Origin: Nocardioides cavernae
Lineage (GTDB): Bacteria > Actinomycetota > Actinomycetes > Propionibacteriales > Nocardioidaceae
Direction of reading: 5' to 3'
Length of the DNA: 64,000 nucleotides
NCBI RefSeq assembly: GCF_013410035.1
Contig: NZ_JACCBW010000002.1
Coordinates: forward strand, 1,365,913 to 1,429,912
The position numbers and the translations under genes are program-made. Positions 20,976-29,363 of the stretch are shown here, one piece after another (within the stretch, counting starts at the first letter, position 1; each line of letters starts with the position of its first letter). The notes beneath the pieces were generated by a model that made no database searches, was not told where the DNA came from, and saw only the letters and a program-made list of their open reading frames with translations.

Positions 20976-22976
20976 ATGAGCGAATCGGCAGGGCAGAAGG
21001 ACCGCCCGTGGGTGATGCGCACGTACGCCGGCCACTCGACGGCCGAGGCGTCCAACGCGCTCTACCGCACCAACCTGGCCAAGGGGCAGACCGGCCTGAG
21101 CGTCGCGTTCGACCTCCCGACCCAGACCGGCTACGACCCGGACAGCCCGCTCAGCCGCGGTGAGGTCGGCAAGGTTGGGGTCCCGGTGCCGCACCTCGGC
21201 GAGATGCGGACCCTGTTCGCGGACATCCCGCTCACCGAGATGAACACCTCGATGACCATCAACGCCGTCGCGATGTGGATGCTCGCGATGTACCAGGTGG
21301 TGGCCGAGGAGCAGAACCCGGACCTGTCGCCGGAGGAGGTCGCCGCCCAGCTGGCCGGCACCACCCAGAACGACATCATCAAGGAGTACCTCTCGCGGGG
21401 GACGTACGCGTTCCCGCCCGAGGCGTCGATGCGGCTGATCGCGGACATGATCGCCTACACGGTCCACCGCATCCCGAAGTGGAACCCCATCAACATCTGC
21501 AGCTACCACCTGCAGGAGGCGGGCGCGACGCCGACGCAGGAGCTGGCGTACGCCCTCAGCACGGCGATCGCCGTCCTCGACCAGGTCAGGGACGCCGGAC
21601 AGGTGTCGGACGACGACTTCGAGAAGGTCGTCGGGCGGATCTCGTTCTTCGTCAACGCCGGCGTGCGGTTCGTCGAGGAGACCTGCAAGATGCGGGCCTT
21701 CGTCCAGCTCTGGGACGAGATCACGCAGGAGCGCTACGGCGTGCAGGACCCCAAGATGCGCCGGTTCCGCTACGGCGTGCAGGTGAACTCGCTCGGCCTC
21801 ACCGAGGCGCAGCCGGAGAACAACGTCCAGCGGATCGTGCTCGAGATGCTCGGCGTGACGCTGTCGAAGAACGCCCGGGCGCGTGCGGTGCAGCTCCCGG
21901 CGTGGAACGAGGCCCTCGGCCTGCCGCGGCCGTGGGACCAGCAGTGGTCGCTGCGCCTCCAGCAGGTCCTCGCCTTCGAGTCCGACCTGCTCGAGCACGA
22001 CGACATCTTCGACGGCTCGCACGTCATCGCGGCCAAGGTCGCCGAGCTCGTCGAGGGCGCGAGGGCCGAGATCGACCGCGTGCAGGCGATGGGCGGGGCG
22101 ATCGCCGCCGTCGACTACATGAAGTCCGAGCTGGTCTCCTCCCACACCGCGCGCCGTGCACGGATCGAGTCGGGCGAGGAGGTCATCGTGGGCGTCAACC
22201 GGTTCGAGACGACCGAGCCCTCGCCGCTGACCGCGGACCTCGACGGCGCCATCATGGCCGCCGACCCGGAGGCGGAGCGTACGGCGCGCGCGAGCGTCGA
22301 GGCGTGGAAGGGACAGCGCGACGAGACCGAGGTCGCCGCGGCCCTCGCCGCCCTCGCAGCGGCGGCGAGGACCGACGAGAACCTGATGGCGCCGACGCTG
22401 GTCGCGGCCCGCGCCGGGGCGACGACGGGGGAGTGGGCGGCGACGCTGCGCGAGGTCTTCGGCGAGTACCGCGGGCCCACCGGCGTGACCGGGGCCGTCG
22501 TCGCGGAGGCCGGCGCGGAGCTGTCCGCCGTGCGCGACCGGGTCCGCACGACGGGCGAGGAGCTCGGCGGCCGGCTGCGGCTGCTGGTCGGCAAGCCCGG
22601 GCTCGACGGACACTCCAACGGCGCCGAGCAGGTCGCCGTCCGGGCCCGGGACGCCGGGTTCGAGGTCATCTACCAGGGGATCCGGCTGACGCCCCAGCAG
22701 ATCGTGGCCGCCGCGGTCGCCGAGGACGTGCACTGCATCGGGCTGTCGATCCTGTCGGGGTCGCACATGGAGCTCGTGCCGGACGTGCTCGACGGCCTGC
22801 GCGACGCCGGCCTCACCGACGTCCCCGTCATCGTCGGCGGGATCATCCCCGACTCCGACGGCCGCCGCCTGCGCGAGCTCGGCGTGGCCGCGGTGTACAC
22901 CCCCAAGGACTACGGCCTCACCGAGATCATGGGCGGCATCGTCGACGTGATCCGGGAGGCCCACGGGCTCGACTGA
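20976..22976 (+). CDS. ecm: Ethylmalonyl-CoA mutase (MeaA-type, AdoCbl-dependent)
   Basis: A 666-residue single-chain acyl-CoA mutase. The substrate barrel shows MRTYAGHSTAEASNALYR, SVAFDLPTQTGYDPD and QVNSLGLTEAQPENNVQRI, which match MeaA/ethylmalonyl-CoA mutases rather than methylmalonyl-CoA mutase. The C-terminal cobalamin domain has the lower-ligand motif KPGLDGHSNGAEQ (DxHxxG), then SILSGSH and VGGIIPDSD. It converts ethylmalonyl-CoA to methylsuccinyl-CoA in the ethylmalonyl-CoA pathway. ATG at 20976 follows TACTGT by 6 nt. Cobalamin adenosyltransferase, Ccr, epimerase and MeaB are all in the window. A role in another butyryl- or methylmalonyl-type isomerisation cannot be fully excluded. 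Confidence 0.9.
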   Translation: MSESAGQKDRPWVMRTYAGHSTAEASNALYRTNLAKGQTGLSVAFDLPTQTGYDPDSPLSRGEVGKVGVPVPHLGEMRTLFADIPLTEMNTSMTINAVAMWMLAMYQVVAEEQNPDLSPEEVAAQLAGTTQNDIIKEYLSRGTYAFPPEASMRLIADMIAYTVHRIPKWNPINICSYHLQEAGATPTQELAYALSTAIAVLDQVRDAGQVSDDDFEKVVGRISFFVNAGVRFVEETCKMRAFVQLWDEITQERYGVQDPKMRRFRYGVQVNSLGLTEAQPENNVQRIVLEMLGVTLSKNARARAVQLPAWNEALGLPRPWDQQWSLRLQQVLAFESDLLEHDDIFDGSHVIAAKVAELVEGARAEIDRVQAMGGAIAAVDYMKSELVSSHTARRARIESGEEVIVGVNRFETTEPSPLTADLDGAIMAADPEAERTARASVEAWKGQRDETEVAAALAALAAAARTDENLMAPTLVAARAGATTGEWAATLREVFGEYRGPTGVTGAVVAEAGAELSAVRDRVRTTGEELGGRLRLLVGKPGLDGHSNGAEQVAVRARDAGFEVIYQGIRLTPQQIVAAAVAEDVHCIGLSILSGSHMELVPDVLDGLRDAGLTDVPVIVGGIIPDSDGRRLRELGVAAVYTPKDYGLTEIMGGIVDVIREAHGLD

Positions 22977-23007
22977 CCGCGGACGCACCGGCTGGCACAC
23001 TGCACGC

Positions 23008-23925
23008 ATGTCCAGTCGGGGTCGACGTGTGATCGTGGTGGGTGCCGGTGTGGTCGGGCTGACCTGCGCCGTACGCCTGCTGGAGGCGGGCCACCGGGTC
23101 GACGTCGTCGCCCGCGACCTCCCGCTGGAGACGACCTCGGCGGTGGCGGCCGCGCTCTGGTACCCCTTCGGCGCCCGGGCCGAGGACCGGGTCACGTCGT
23201 GGTCGGCGGCGGCGTACTCCGCGTTCGCCGACCTGGCCGGCGACGAGCGCACGGGCGTGCGGATGCTGACCGGCACCGAGCTGCTGCGGTCCCCGCAGCC
23301 CGACCCGTGGTGGCGCGACGCCGTGCCGTCGTTCGACCGCGAGACGGCACTGCCGCCCGGCTACGCCGACGGACGGACCTTCTCCAGCCCGGTCGTCGAC
23401 ATGCCGGTGTACCTCCGCTGGCTGGTCTCGCGCATCGAGGGGCTGGGAGGCACCCTCACCCGGATGAACCTCTCCACCCTGCCCGAGGACGGGAGCCTCG
23501 TCGTCAACGCGACCGGTCTCGGTGCGCGCCACTCCGGCGCCGACCCGTCGGTCCGGCCGGTGCGCGGTCAGGTGGTCGTCGTCGAGCAGGTGGGGCTCGA
23601 CCGCTGGACGCTCGACGGCGACGGCCTGACCTACATCGTCCCGCGGATCCACGAGGTGGTGCTCGGCGGCACGGAGGTGGACGGGGAGTGGAGCCGTACG
23701 CCCGACCCGGACGTCGCCGAGCAGGTGCTCCACCGCGCCACCGCGCTCGTGCCCGCGCTGGAGGGGGCCAGGGTGCTGCGGCACAAGGTGGGCCTGCGAC
23801 CGGCCCGTCCCGAGGTGCGGCTCGAGAGGGTGGGCGACGTCGTGCACTGCTACGGGCACGGCGGAGCCGGGGTGACCCTGTCGTGGGGCTGCGCCGACGA
23901 CGTGGTGCGGTCGGTCGATGACTGA
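23008..23925 (+). CDS. FAD-dependent D-amino-acid oxidase
   Basis: A 305-residue flavoenzyme that oxidatively deaminates D-amino acids to 2-oxo acids, ammonia and H2O2. It shows the dinucleotide motif VIVVGAGVVGLTCAVRLLEAG, the loop RPVRGQ, the segment YIVPR and the C-terminal FAD/substrate motif GHGGAGVTLSWG. Length is somewhat shorter than eukaryotic DAO and typical of bacterial forms. CACACT 6 nt before ATG at 23008 suggests a leaderless mRNA. The stop overlaps the next gene. Confidence 0.9.
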   Translation: MSSRGRRVIVVGAGVVGLTCAVRLLEAGHRVDVVARDLPLETTSAVAAALWYPFGARAEDRVTSWSAAAYSAFADLAGDERTGVRMLTGTELLRSPQPDPWWRDAVPSFDRETALPPGYADGRTFSSPVVDMPVYLRWLVSRIEGLGGTLTRMNLSTLPEDGSLVVNATGLGARHSGADPSVRPVRGQVVVVEQVGLDRWTLDGDGLTYIVPRIHEVVLGGTEVDGEWSRTPDPDVAEQVLHRATALVPALEGARVLRHKVGLRPARPEVRLERVGDVVHCYGHGGAGVTLSWGCADDVVRSVDD

Positions 23926-24541
23926 CCTCCAGTGCGCCGCGCGGCTGTTCGTCGCCCGGCACGCTGACGCGACCTACGAGTCCGACCTGCTGAGCGACGA
24001 CGGGGGCTGGCTGACGTCGCTCGGTCGCGACCAGGCGCGGCGGCTGGCCGAGGAGGTCGCCCCGCAGCGGATCACCCGGGTGTGGACCAGCGACCTGGCC
24101 CGTGCCGTGCAGACCGGCGAGATCGTGGCCGGCGTGCTCGGCGTCGACGTGGTGGTGCGCAGGGGCCTGCGCGAGCTCGGTGTCGGCGACGCGGCCGGGA
24201 CCTCGGGTGAGCCGGATCCCCTCGCTGCCACCTTCGCGGCCTGGCTCGACGGCGACCTGGACGCGCGGGTCCCCGGTGGCGAGAGCGGTCACGAGATCGT
24301 CGAGCGCTGCCGCCTCGTCCTCGAGGAGGTCGCCGACGCGCACCGCGGCGAGTCCGTCCTCGTCGTCAGCCACGGGGGAGTGATGTGCCTGGCCCTCCCG
24401 GCGCTCGCCCGCAACCTCGCGAGCGGCCATGCCCGCGACCTTCCCCTGCCGAACGGCGGTGTGGTCGCGCTCGAGGGTGACGCCGACGGCTGGGTCGCGC
24501 GCTCGTGGGTGGGGACCCGTCTGGACGATGGGCGAGGTTAG
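23918..24541 (+). CDS. Histidine phosphatase family protein
   Basis: A 207-residue member of the phosphoglycerate mutase-like superfamily. The phospho-acceptor motif is FVARHADAT, RHA where RHG is usual. The second catalytic His lies in VLVVSHGGVMCLALPAL, and VWTSDLARAVQTGEI supplies the phosphate-pocket Arg. Substrate unknown. The start overlaps the D-amino-acid oxidase stop, so the two are co-translated. The stop codon TAG lies within the iron-box-like palindrome of the next gene. Confidence 0.85.
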   Translation: MTDLQCAARLFVARHADATYESDLLSDDGGWLTSLGRDQARRLAEEVAPQRITRVWTSDLARAVQTGEIVAGVLGVDVVVRRGLRELGVGDAAGTSGEPDPLAATFAAWLDGDLDARVPGGESGHEIVERCRLVLEEVADAHRGESVLVVSHGGVMCLALPALARNLASGHARDLPLPNGGVVALEGDADGWVARSWVGTRLDDGRG

Positions 24542-24568
24542 CCTGGCCTAACTCTCGCGGTGTACGCT
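24533..24568 (+). promoter_or_regulatory. DtxR/IdeR-like iron box over a leaderless promoter
   Basis: AGGTTAGCCTGGCCT (24535-24549) matches the 15-bp core AGGTTAGSCTAACCT of DtxR/IdeR boxes at 13 positions and is followed by AA as in the 19-bp consensus. A -10-like TACGCT (24563-24568) lies 6 nt before GTG 24575. The box covers where the -35 would be, so repression by iron-loaded regulator is plausible. Confidence 0.55.
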
Positions 24569-24574
24569 CGCGGC

Positions 24575-24844
24575 GTGGGGAAGTCCAAGGACGCGGCGAA
24601 GGACAGGCCGAAGAGCAAGCCGAAGGGCAAGAAGGGCGGGGCGAAGGTCGCCAAGCTTCCCAAGAAGAAGTGCTGCGTCTCCTCGACGAAGTGCAACCGC
24701 TGCCCGCTGCGCATGCTCAAGGAGGGCACCCTCCCGGCCGGCTACACGGTCAAGAAGCGCAGGCTCGTCACGATCGACGCCACGGTCGAGGACGGCAGGA
24801 AGGGCGGCAGGAAGAGCGGCAAGAAGGGCGACGAGGCGGCCTGA
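24575..24844 (+). CDS. Small Lys-rich protein with a cysteine cluster
   Basis: An 89-residue, very basic protein. A Lys/Gly/Ala-rich N-terminus (1-32) precedes KKKCCVSSTKCNRCP (CC-x5-C-x2-C), which could bind Fe-S or zinc; a short conserved-looking segment (LPAGYTVKKRRLV) and another Lys/Gly-rich tail follow. I do not recognise a named family. GTG at 24575 is chosen because TACGCT lies 6 nt upstream; GTG at 24560 is the alternative. A DtxR/IdeR-like box lies directly upstream, so expression may respond to iron. Confidence 0.7.
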   Translation: MGKSKDAAKDRPKSKPKGKKGGAKVAKLPKKKCCVSSTKCNRCPLRMLKEGTLPAGYTVKKRRLVTIDATVEDGRKGGRKSGKKGDEAA

Positions 24845-24851
24845 GCCGCTG

Positions 24852-25301
24852 TCAGGCCTGCCGCTCGACGACCAGCACGACGAGCGTGACCACGGCCATG
24901 ACGACCAGGGCCACGCCCATCCGCTTCGCCATGCCCTTGATCCAGAGCGACTGCAGCGTCTCGGTCCTCCCGCGCCGGTCGAGCGGGGCGACCTCGAGGA
25001 CGGCTCGGGGATGGATGGGTCCGTACACGTGGGGATAGGTGTCGTCCCCCACGGGCTCGACCCGCACCTCGGACGCCAGGCGTGCCGGGTCGATGGTGAG
25101 CAGCACGAGCTCCTCGTCGAGCCCGGCGTAGTAGCGGTCGAAGACACCCTGCACCTGCTCGCGCCTGCTGGCGTGGATGAACCCCTCCTCCTCGAGGGTC
25201 ACGCCCACCGTGGAGGTCGTGTAGGTGCCCGTCCCGAGCGCGCGACGCCAGTCGGCGGCGGTGGCGATGTGGAAGATGCGCTCCGGCACGGCGTCGGTCA
25301 C
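24852..25301 (-). CDS. DUF952 domain protein with C-terminal membrane helix
   Basis: A 149-residue protein: the DUF952 domain (IFHIATAADWRRA, EEEGFIHASRREQVQGVFDRYY, HVYGPI) covers residues 8-110, and a hydrophobic helix (MGVALVVMAVVTLVVLVV) ends the chain. DUF952 has a ferredoxin-like fold of unknown function. GTG at 25301 has TAGGCT 6 nt upstream; that -10 contains the TAG stop codon of nucS. The tail anchor is not typical of short DUF952 proteins. Confidence 0.8.
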   Translation of the reverse strand: MTDAVPERIFHIATAADWRRALGTGTYTTSTVGVTLEEEGFIHASRREQVQGVFDRYYAGLDEELVLLTIDPARLASEVRVEPVGDDTYPHVYGPIHPRAVLEVAPLDRRGRTETLQSLWIKGMAKRMGVALVVMAVVTLVVLVVERQA

Positions 25302-25310
25302 CGGGCGAGC

Positions 25311-25997
25311 CTAGAAGAGCCGGTGCTCCGCGTCGTCCATCCCGCGCAGCGCGTCGTAGTCGACGAGGGCGCAGGCGATGCCGCGGTCGGTGGCCAGCAC
25401 GCGGGCCTGCGGCTTGATCTCCTGGGCGGCGAAGATCCCGCGCACCGGGCCCTTCGCGCTCAGCAGCGGGTCGCGGTTGAGCAGCTCGAGGTAGCGGGTG
25501 AGCTGCTCGACGCCGTCGATCTCGCCGCGTCGCTTGATCTCGACCGCCACGGACAGGCCGTCGGCGTCGCGGCACATGAGGTCGACGGGGCCGATGGCGG
25601 TCATGTACTCGCGGCGCACGAGCGTGAGGCCGTCGGCCAGGGTCGCGGGATGCTCGGCGAGCAGCTCCTGGAGGTGCTTCTCGACGCCGTCCTTCTGCAG
25701 CCCCGGGTCGACGCCCAGGTCGTGGGAGGTGTCGTGGAGCACCTCGTCGATGAGGATCCGCAGGGTGTCGTCGGACTTGGTCGCCGACACCAGCCACTCG
25801 GCGCGCCCGTCCTCGGCGACGCCCTCCCTGACCGTGCACGGCGGCGACATCCAGTTGAGCGGCTTGTAGGAACCGCCGTCGGAGTGGATCAGCACCGACC
25901 CGTCCGACTTCAGCATCAGGACGCGGGTGGCGAGCGGCAGGTGGGCCGTCAGCCGTCCTGCGTAGTCCACCTGGCAGCGCGCGACGACCAACCTCAT
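25311..25997 (-). CDS. nucS: Mismatch-specific endonuclease NucS (EndoMS)
   Basis: A 228-residue endonuclease that replaces MutS/MutL mismatch repair in most actinobacteria; it cuts both strands at G-T, G-G and T-T mispairs, with recruitment by the sliding clamp. The N-terminal domain includes the [20 protein letters not shown] segment region, and the C-terminal RecB-like domain has [16 protein letters not shown] and QLTRYLELL (D...ExK...QxxxY). ATG at 25997, 38 bp from the divergent MOSC gene. Confidence 0.95.
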   Translation of the reverse strand: MRLVVARCQVDYAGRLTAHLPLATRVLMLKSDGSVLIHSDGGSYKPLNWMSPPCTVREGVAEDGRAEWLVSATKSDDTLRILIDEVLHDTSHDLGVDPGLQKDGVEKHLQELLAEHPATLADGLTLVRREYMTAIGPVDLMCRDADGLSVAVEIKRRGEIDGVEQLTRYLELLNRDPLLSAKGPVRGIFAAQEIKPQARVLATDRGIACALVDYDALRGMDDAEHRLF

Positions 25998-26035
25998 GAA
26001 TGCAGCCTCACGTCGGGCGAATCTACAGTGACCCC

Positions 26036-26992
26036 GTGACCTCGCACGACGTACGCCCCGCGCGCCGACGCGACCTGGCCCACCTCGCGCTCGACGAGGT
26101 CGACGGCCCCGGGTTCGTGATGGTCGCCGGCGAGCCCGCCGCCGCGCACCTCTCCGTCAGCCTGGCCAAGGGGCACGCGCTGCTCGCGGCGCCCGGTGGT
26201 GACCCGCTCCTGCACGCCGCCCTCGTCGAGGCGGCGTGCGAGCGGCTGGCCGCTCGCGGGCACGGCCAGGCCCTCGCCGCCCTCGTCCCGTCGGAGGCGC
26301 CTTCCTACGGCGGCCGGGGGTTCACCGAGGTGCCGCCCGACGAGCCCGTCCCGGGACACCTCGCCGACCTGCACGCCGACGAGGGGACCGTGCTCATGCG
26401 GCGCGTCCTGCGCGCGCACCGCACGCTCGCGGAGCTGGAGGGCGTCCTGCCCACGATCGACGCGTCGCCCCGCGACGTCGGCGTGCTGCGCGCCGTGGTC
26501 CGCAGGCCCGCGGCGGGGGAGCGCGAGGTGCTCGACGTGGGCCGGCTCGACGTGGTCCACGGCCTCGTCGGCGACACCTGGGCGTCCCGCGGCAGCCGGC
26601 GTACGCCCGACGGCTCGGCCCACCCCGACATGCAGCTCAACCTGATGAACCACCGGCTCGTCGAGTTCCTCGCCCAGGATCCCCAGCGCGAGCAGCTGGC
26701 CGGCGACCAGATGTTCGTCGACCTCGACCTGTCGCACGAGAACCTCCCGGTCTGGAGCGAGCTGCACATCGGCGGCCCGGACGGCGCGGTCATCGTGGTG
26801 ACCGACCAGCCGCACAACGGGTGCGGCAAGTTCATCGCCCGCTTCGGCAAGGACGCGCTGACCTTCGTCAACGGCCCCGAGGGCACCCCGCGCCGCCTGC
26901 GCGGCCTCTGCGCCCGGGTCGTCCGTCCGGGACCCGTACGACCGGGCGACGAGGTGGTCGTCAGGCGTCCCGACGCCGGCGCCGGGGCGTGA
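26036..26992 (+). CDS. GNAT-like N-terminal region fused to a MOSC domain
   Basis: A 318-residue protein. Residues 1-120 look like the second half of an acetyltransferase fold ([31 protein letters not shown]). Residues 125-310 form a MOSC domain with the conserved cysteine in [17 protein letters not shown] domains handle sulfur transfer or molybdenum-cofactor-linked reductions. GTG at 26036 is preceded by TACAGT with a 6-nt gap, supporting a leaderless start; ATG at 26000 would lie inside the promoter. The substrate is unknown. Confidence 0.72.
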   Translation: MTSHDVRPARRRDLAHLALDEVDGPGFVMVAGEPAAAHLSVSLAKGHALLAAPGGDPLLHAALVEAACERLAARGHGQALAALVPSEAPSYGGRGFTEVPPDEPVPGHLADLHADEGTVLMRRVLRAHRTLAELEGVLPTIDASPRDVGVLRAVVRRPAAGEREVLDVGRLDVVHGLVGDTWASRGSRRTPDGSAHPDMQLNLMNHRLVEFLAQDPQREQLAGDQMFVDLDLSHENLPVWSELHIGGPDGAVIVVTDQPHNGCGKFIARFGKDALTFVNGPEGTPRRLRGLCARVVRPGPVRPGDEVVVRRPDAGAGA

Positions 26993-27038
26993 CGGTTGCC
27001 ACACTCGCGACGGCCGGATCGCGTGGGAGCATGCGTCC

Positions 27039-28832
27039 ATGACTGAGAGTGCTCCTCGCGAGTTCACCACTGTCGGCGTCATCGGCCTGGGCACCATGGG
27101 GGCCGGCATCGCCGAGGTCTTCGCCCGCAACGGCTACGGGGTCGTCGGCGTGGAGGTCAACGACACGGGGGTCCAGCGCGGGCGGGAGCACCTCGAGCAC
27201 TCCACGGGTCGCGCGGTGAAGCGCGAGAAGATGACCGTGGAGCAGCAGGCCGAGCTGCTGGGCCGGATCAGGCTCACCACCCGGATGCAGGACCTGGCCG
27301 AGGCCGACCTGGTCATCGAGGCGGTCGTCGAGTCGCTGGAGGTCAAGCGGTCGATCTTCCGCACCCTGGACGACATCGTGCGCCCCGACGCCGTGCTGGC
27401 GACGAACACGTCCTCGCTGAGCGTCACCGAGATCTCCACCGCCAACTCCAAGCCCGGTCGCGTCGTGGGTGTCCACTTCTTCAACCCCGCCCCGGTGCAG
27501 GACCTCGTCGAGATCATCCGCACGGTCGTCACCGAGCCGGACGTCCTCGCCGACGTCCAGCAGCTGCTCGTCGACCTCGGCAAGAACCCCGTCGTGTGCG
27601 GCGACAAGGCGGGCTTCATCGCCAACACCCTCCTCTTCGGCTACCTCAACCACGCCGTCGCGATGTACGAGGCCAAGTACGCCTCGCGCGAGGACATCGA
27701 CGCCGCGATGCGCTTCGGCTGCGGCTACCCGATGGGTCCGCTCGCGCTGCTCGACCTCATCGGCCTCGACACCGCCTACGAGATCCTCGACACGATGTAC
27801 AAGCAAGGTCGCGACCGGCTGCACGCGCCGGCGCCGATCCTCAAGCAGTACGTCACCGCCGGTCTCCTCGGGCGCAAGTCCGGCCGCGGCTTCTACACCT
27901 ACGAGGCGCCGGACTCGCCCGTCGTCGTCGCCGACGCCCACACCCCGGGTGCCGACGACCAGCCCCGGCTGCGTCACGACATCAGCCGCGTCGGCGTCGT
28001 CGGCACCGGCACGATGGCGGCCGGCATCGTCGAGGTCTTCGCCAGGGCGGGCTACGACGTGCTCTACACCGGCCGCAGCCAGGACAAGGTCGACGGGGTC
28101 GTCGCGACCATCACGAAGAACGTCGACAAGCAGATCCAGCGCGGACGCGCGACCGAGGAGCAGAAGACCGAGGTGCTGGCGCGCGTGCGCGGCACGACGT
28201 CCCTCGACGACCTCGGGGACGTCGACCTCGTCGTCGAGGCGATCGCGGAGGACCTCGCGGTCAAGACCACGCTGTTCGAGAACCTCGACGAGATCTGCAA
28301 GCCGGGCGCGATCCTGGCGACGACGACGTCCTCGCTCCCGATCATCGCGATGGCCCGGGTGACCAAGCGCCCGCAGCACGTCATCGGCATGCACTTCTTC
28401 AACCCCGCCGCGGTCATGAAGTTGGTCGAGGTGGTCTCCACGGTCGCGACCGACGAGTCGGTCACCGAGACGGTGCTGGCGCTCTGCGACCGGGTCGGCA
28501 AGGTCGCCGTGAAGTGCGGTGACCGCTCGGGATTCATCGTCAACGCGCTGCTCTTCCCCTACCTCAACGACGCGGTGAAGATGCTCGAGGCGCACTACGC
28601 GACCGCCGACGACATCGACACCGCGATGAAGCAGGGCTGCGCGCTGCCGATGGGCCCCTTCGAGCTCCTCGACGTGGTCGGCAACGACGTCTCGCTGGCC
28701 ATCCAGCGCGAGCTGTACCTCGAGTTCCGCGAGCCGGGCTTCGCCCCGGCCCCGCTGCTCGAGCACCTGGTCACCGCCGGCTACCTCGGCCGCAAGGCCG
28801 GGCGGGGCTTCCGGGACTACAGCGCGCGCTGA
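27039..28832 (+). CDS. Tandemly fused 3-hydroxyacyl-CoA (3-hydroxybutyryl-CoA) dehydrogenase
   Basis: A 597-residue protein made of two complete 3-hydroxyacyl-CoA dehydrogenase units (about 1-300 and 312-597). Each has an NAD site (VIGLGTMGAGIAEVFAR; VVGTGTMAAGIVEVFAR), the catalytic His (GVHFFNPAPVQDLVEI; GMHFFNPAAVMKLVEV) and the C-terminal dimerisation domain (GRKSGRGFY; GRKAGRGF). It interconverts acetoacetyl-CoA and 3-hydroxybutyryl-CoA, so it fits step two of the ethylmalonyl-CoA pathway. Both halves keep catalytic residues. GGGAG lies upstream of ATG at 27039. Confidence 0.92.
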   Translation: MTESAPREFTTVGVIGLGTMGAGIAEVFARNGYGVVGVEVNDTGVQRGREHLEHSTGRAVKREKMTVEQQAELLGRIRLTTRMQDLAEADLVIEAVVESLEVKRSIFRTLDDIVRPDAVLATNTSSLSVTEISTANSKPGRVVGVHFFNPAPVQDLVEIIRTVVTEPDVLADVQQLLVDLGKNPVVCGDKAGFIANTLLFGYLNHAVAMYEAKYASREDIDAAMRFGCGYPMGPLALLDLIGLDTAYEILDTMYKQGRDRLHAPAPILKQYVTAGLLGRKSGRGFYTYEAPDSPVVVADAHTPGADDQPRLRHDISRVGVVGTGTMAAGIVEVFARAGYDVLYTGRSQDKVDGVVATITKNVDKQIQRGRATEEQKTEVLARVRGTTSLDDLGDVDLVVEAIAEDLAVKTTLFENLDEICKPGAILATTTSSLPIIAMARVTKRPQHVIGMHFFNPAAVMKLVEVVSTVATDESVTETVLALCDRVGKVAVKCGDRSGFIVNALLFPYLNDAVKMLEAHYATADDIDTAMKQGCALPMGPFELLDVVGNDVSLAIQRELYLEFREPGFAPAPLLEHLVTAGYLGRKAGRGFRDYSAR

Positions 28833-28863
28833 TCGGTCTCGACACGCGTCGCGTCGCCGCTGG

Positions 28864-29325
28864 TCAGTCGAGGCAGAATTCGTTGCCCTCCGGGTCGGTC
28901 ATGACGATGTGACCGGCGGTCATCGGCGGCGCCGGCTCGTGGCGGTCTCCCCGCGTCGCGCCGAGGGCGACGAGGCGCTCGGCCTCCGCCTCGAGCGCCG
29001 CCATCCGCTCCTCGCCCTGCAGTCCGGGCGCGGCACGGAGGTCGAGGTGGACGCGGTTCTTCGCAGCCTTGCCCTCCGGGACCCGCTGGAAGAACAGCCG
29101 CGGGCCGTCGCCGTCGGGGTCCTCGGCGGCGGAGGCGGCGTTCCACTCCGACTCGGGCACGCCGACCTCGGCGAGGAACGCGTGCCACACCTCGAACGGG
29201 TCCTGGCCCGGCTCGAGGGTGCGCCCGGGGGGCGGCGGGTTGACGTAGCCCATCGCCTCGGCCCAGAACCGCGAGAGCGTCTGGGGGTCGTGGGCGTCGA
29301 AGGTCACCTGGATGGTCCGGCTCAT
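28864..29325 (-). CDS. VOC (glyoxalase-like) family protein
   Basis: A 153-residue protein of the vicinal oxygen chelate fold: IQVTFDAHDPQTLSRFWAEAMGY at the N-terminus, RVHLDLRA in the middle and the terminal MTDPEGNEFCLD. The substrate is not predictable. ATG at 29325 has CAGGAT 6 nt upstream, suggesting a leaderless start. It is convergent with the dehydrogenase gene and lies downstream of the LuxR regulator gene. Confidence 0.85.
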   Translation of the reverse strand: MSRTIQVTFDAHDPQTLSRFWAEAMGYVNPPPPGRTLEPGQDPFEVWHAFLAEVGVPESEWNAASAAEDPDGDGPRLFFQRVPEGKAAKNRVHLDLRAAPGLQGEERMAALEAEAERLVALGATRGDRHEPAPPMTAGHIVMTDPEGNEFCLD

Positions 29326-29339
29326 GCCGCCATCCTGCC

Positions 29340-29359
29340 CGCGACCACCGACGGTCGCG
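29340..29359 (-). terminator. Short perfect hairpin after the LuxR gene
   Basis: CGCGACC (29340-29346) pairs with GGTCGCG (29353-29359) around ACCGAC. On the minus strand it starts 4 nt after the LuxR-family gene stop. Confidence 0.5.
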
Positions 29360-29363
29360 AGGC

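Noticed and set aside
24852..26992. A linked operon of DUF952, nucS and MOSC genes
   Set aside because: The MOSC gene is divergent from nucS, and the DUF952 gene has its own promoter-like box, so a joint function is not supported.
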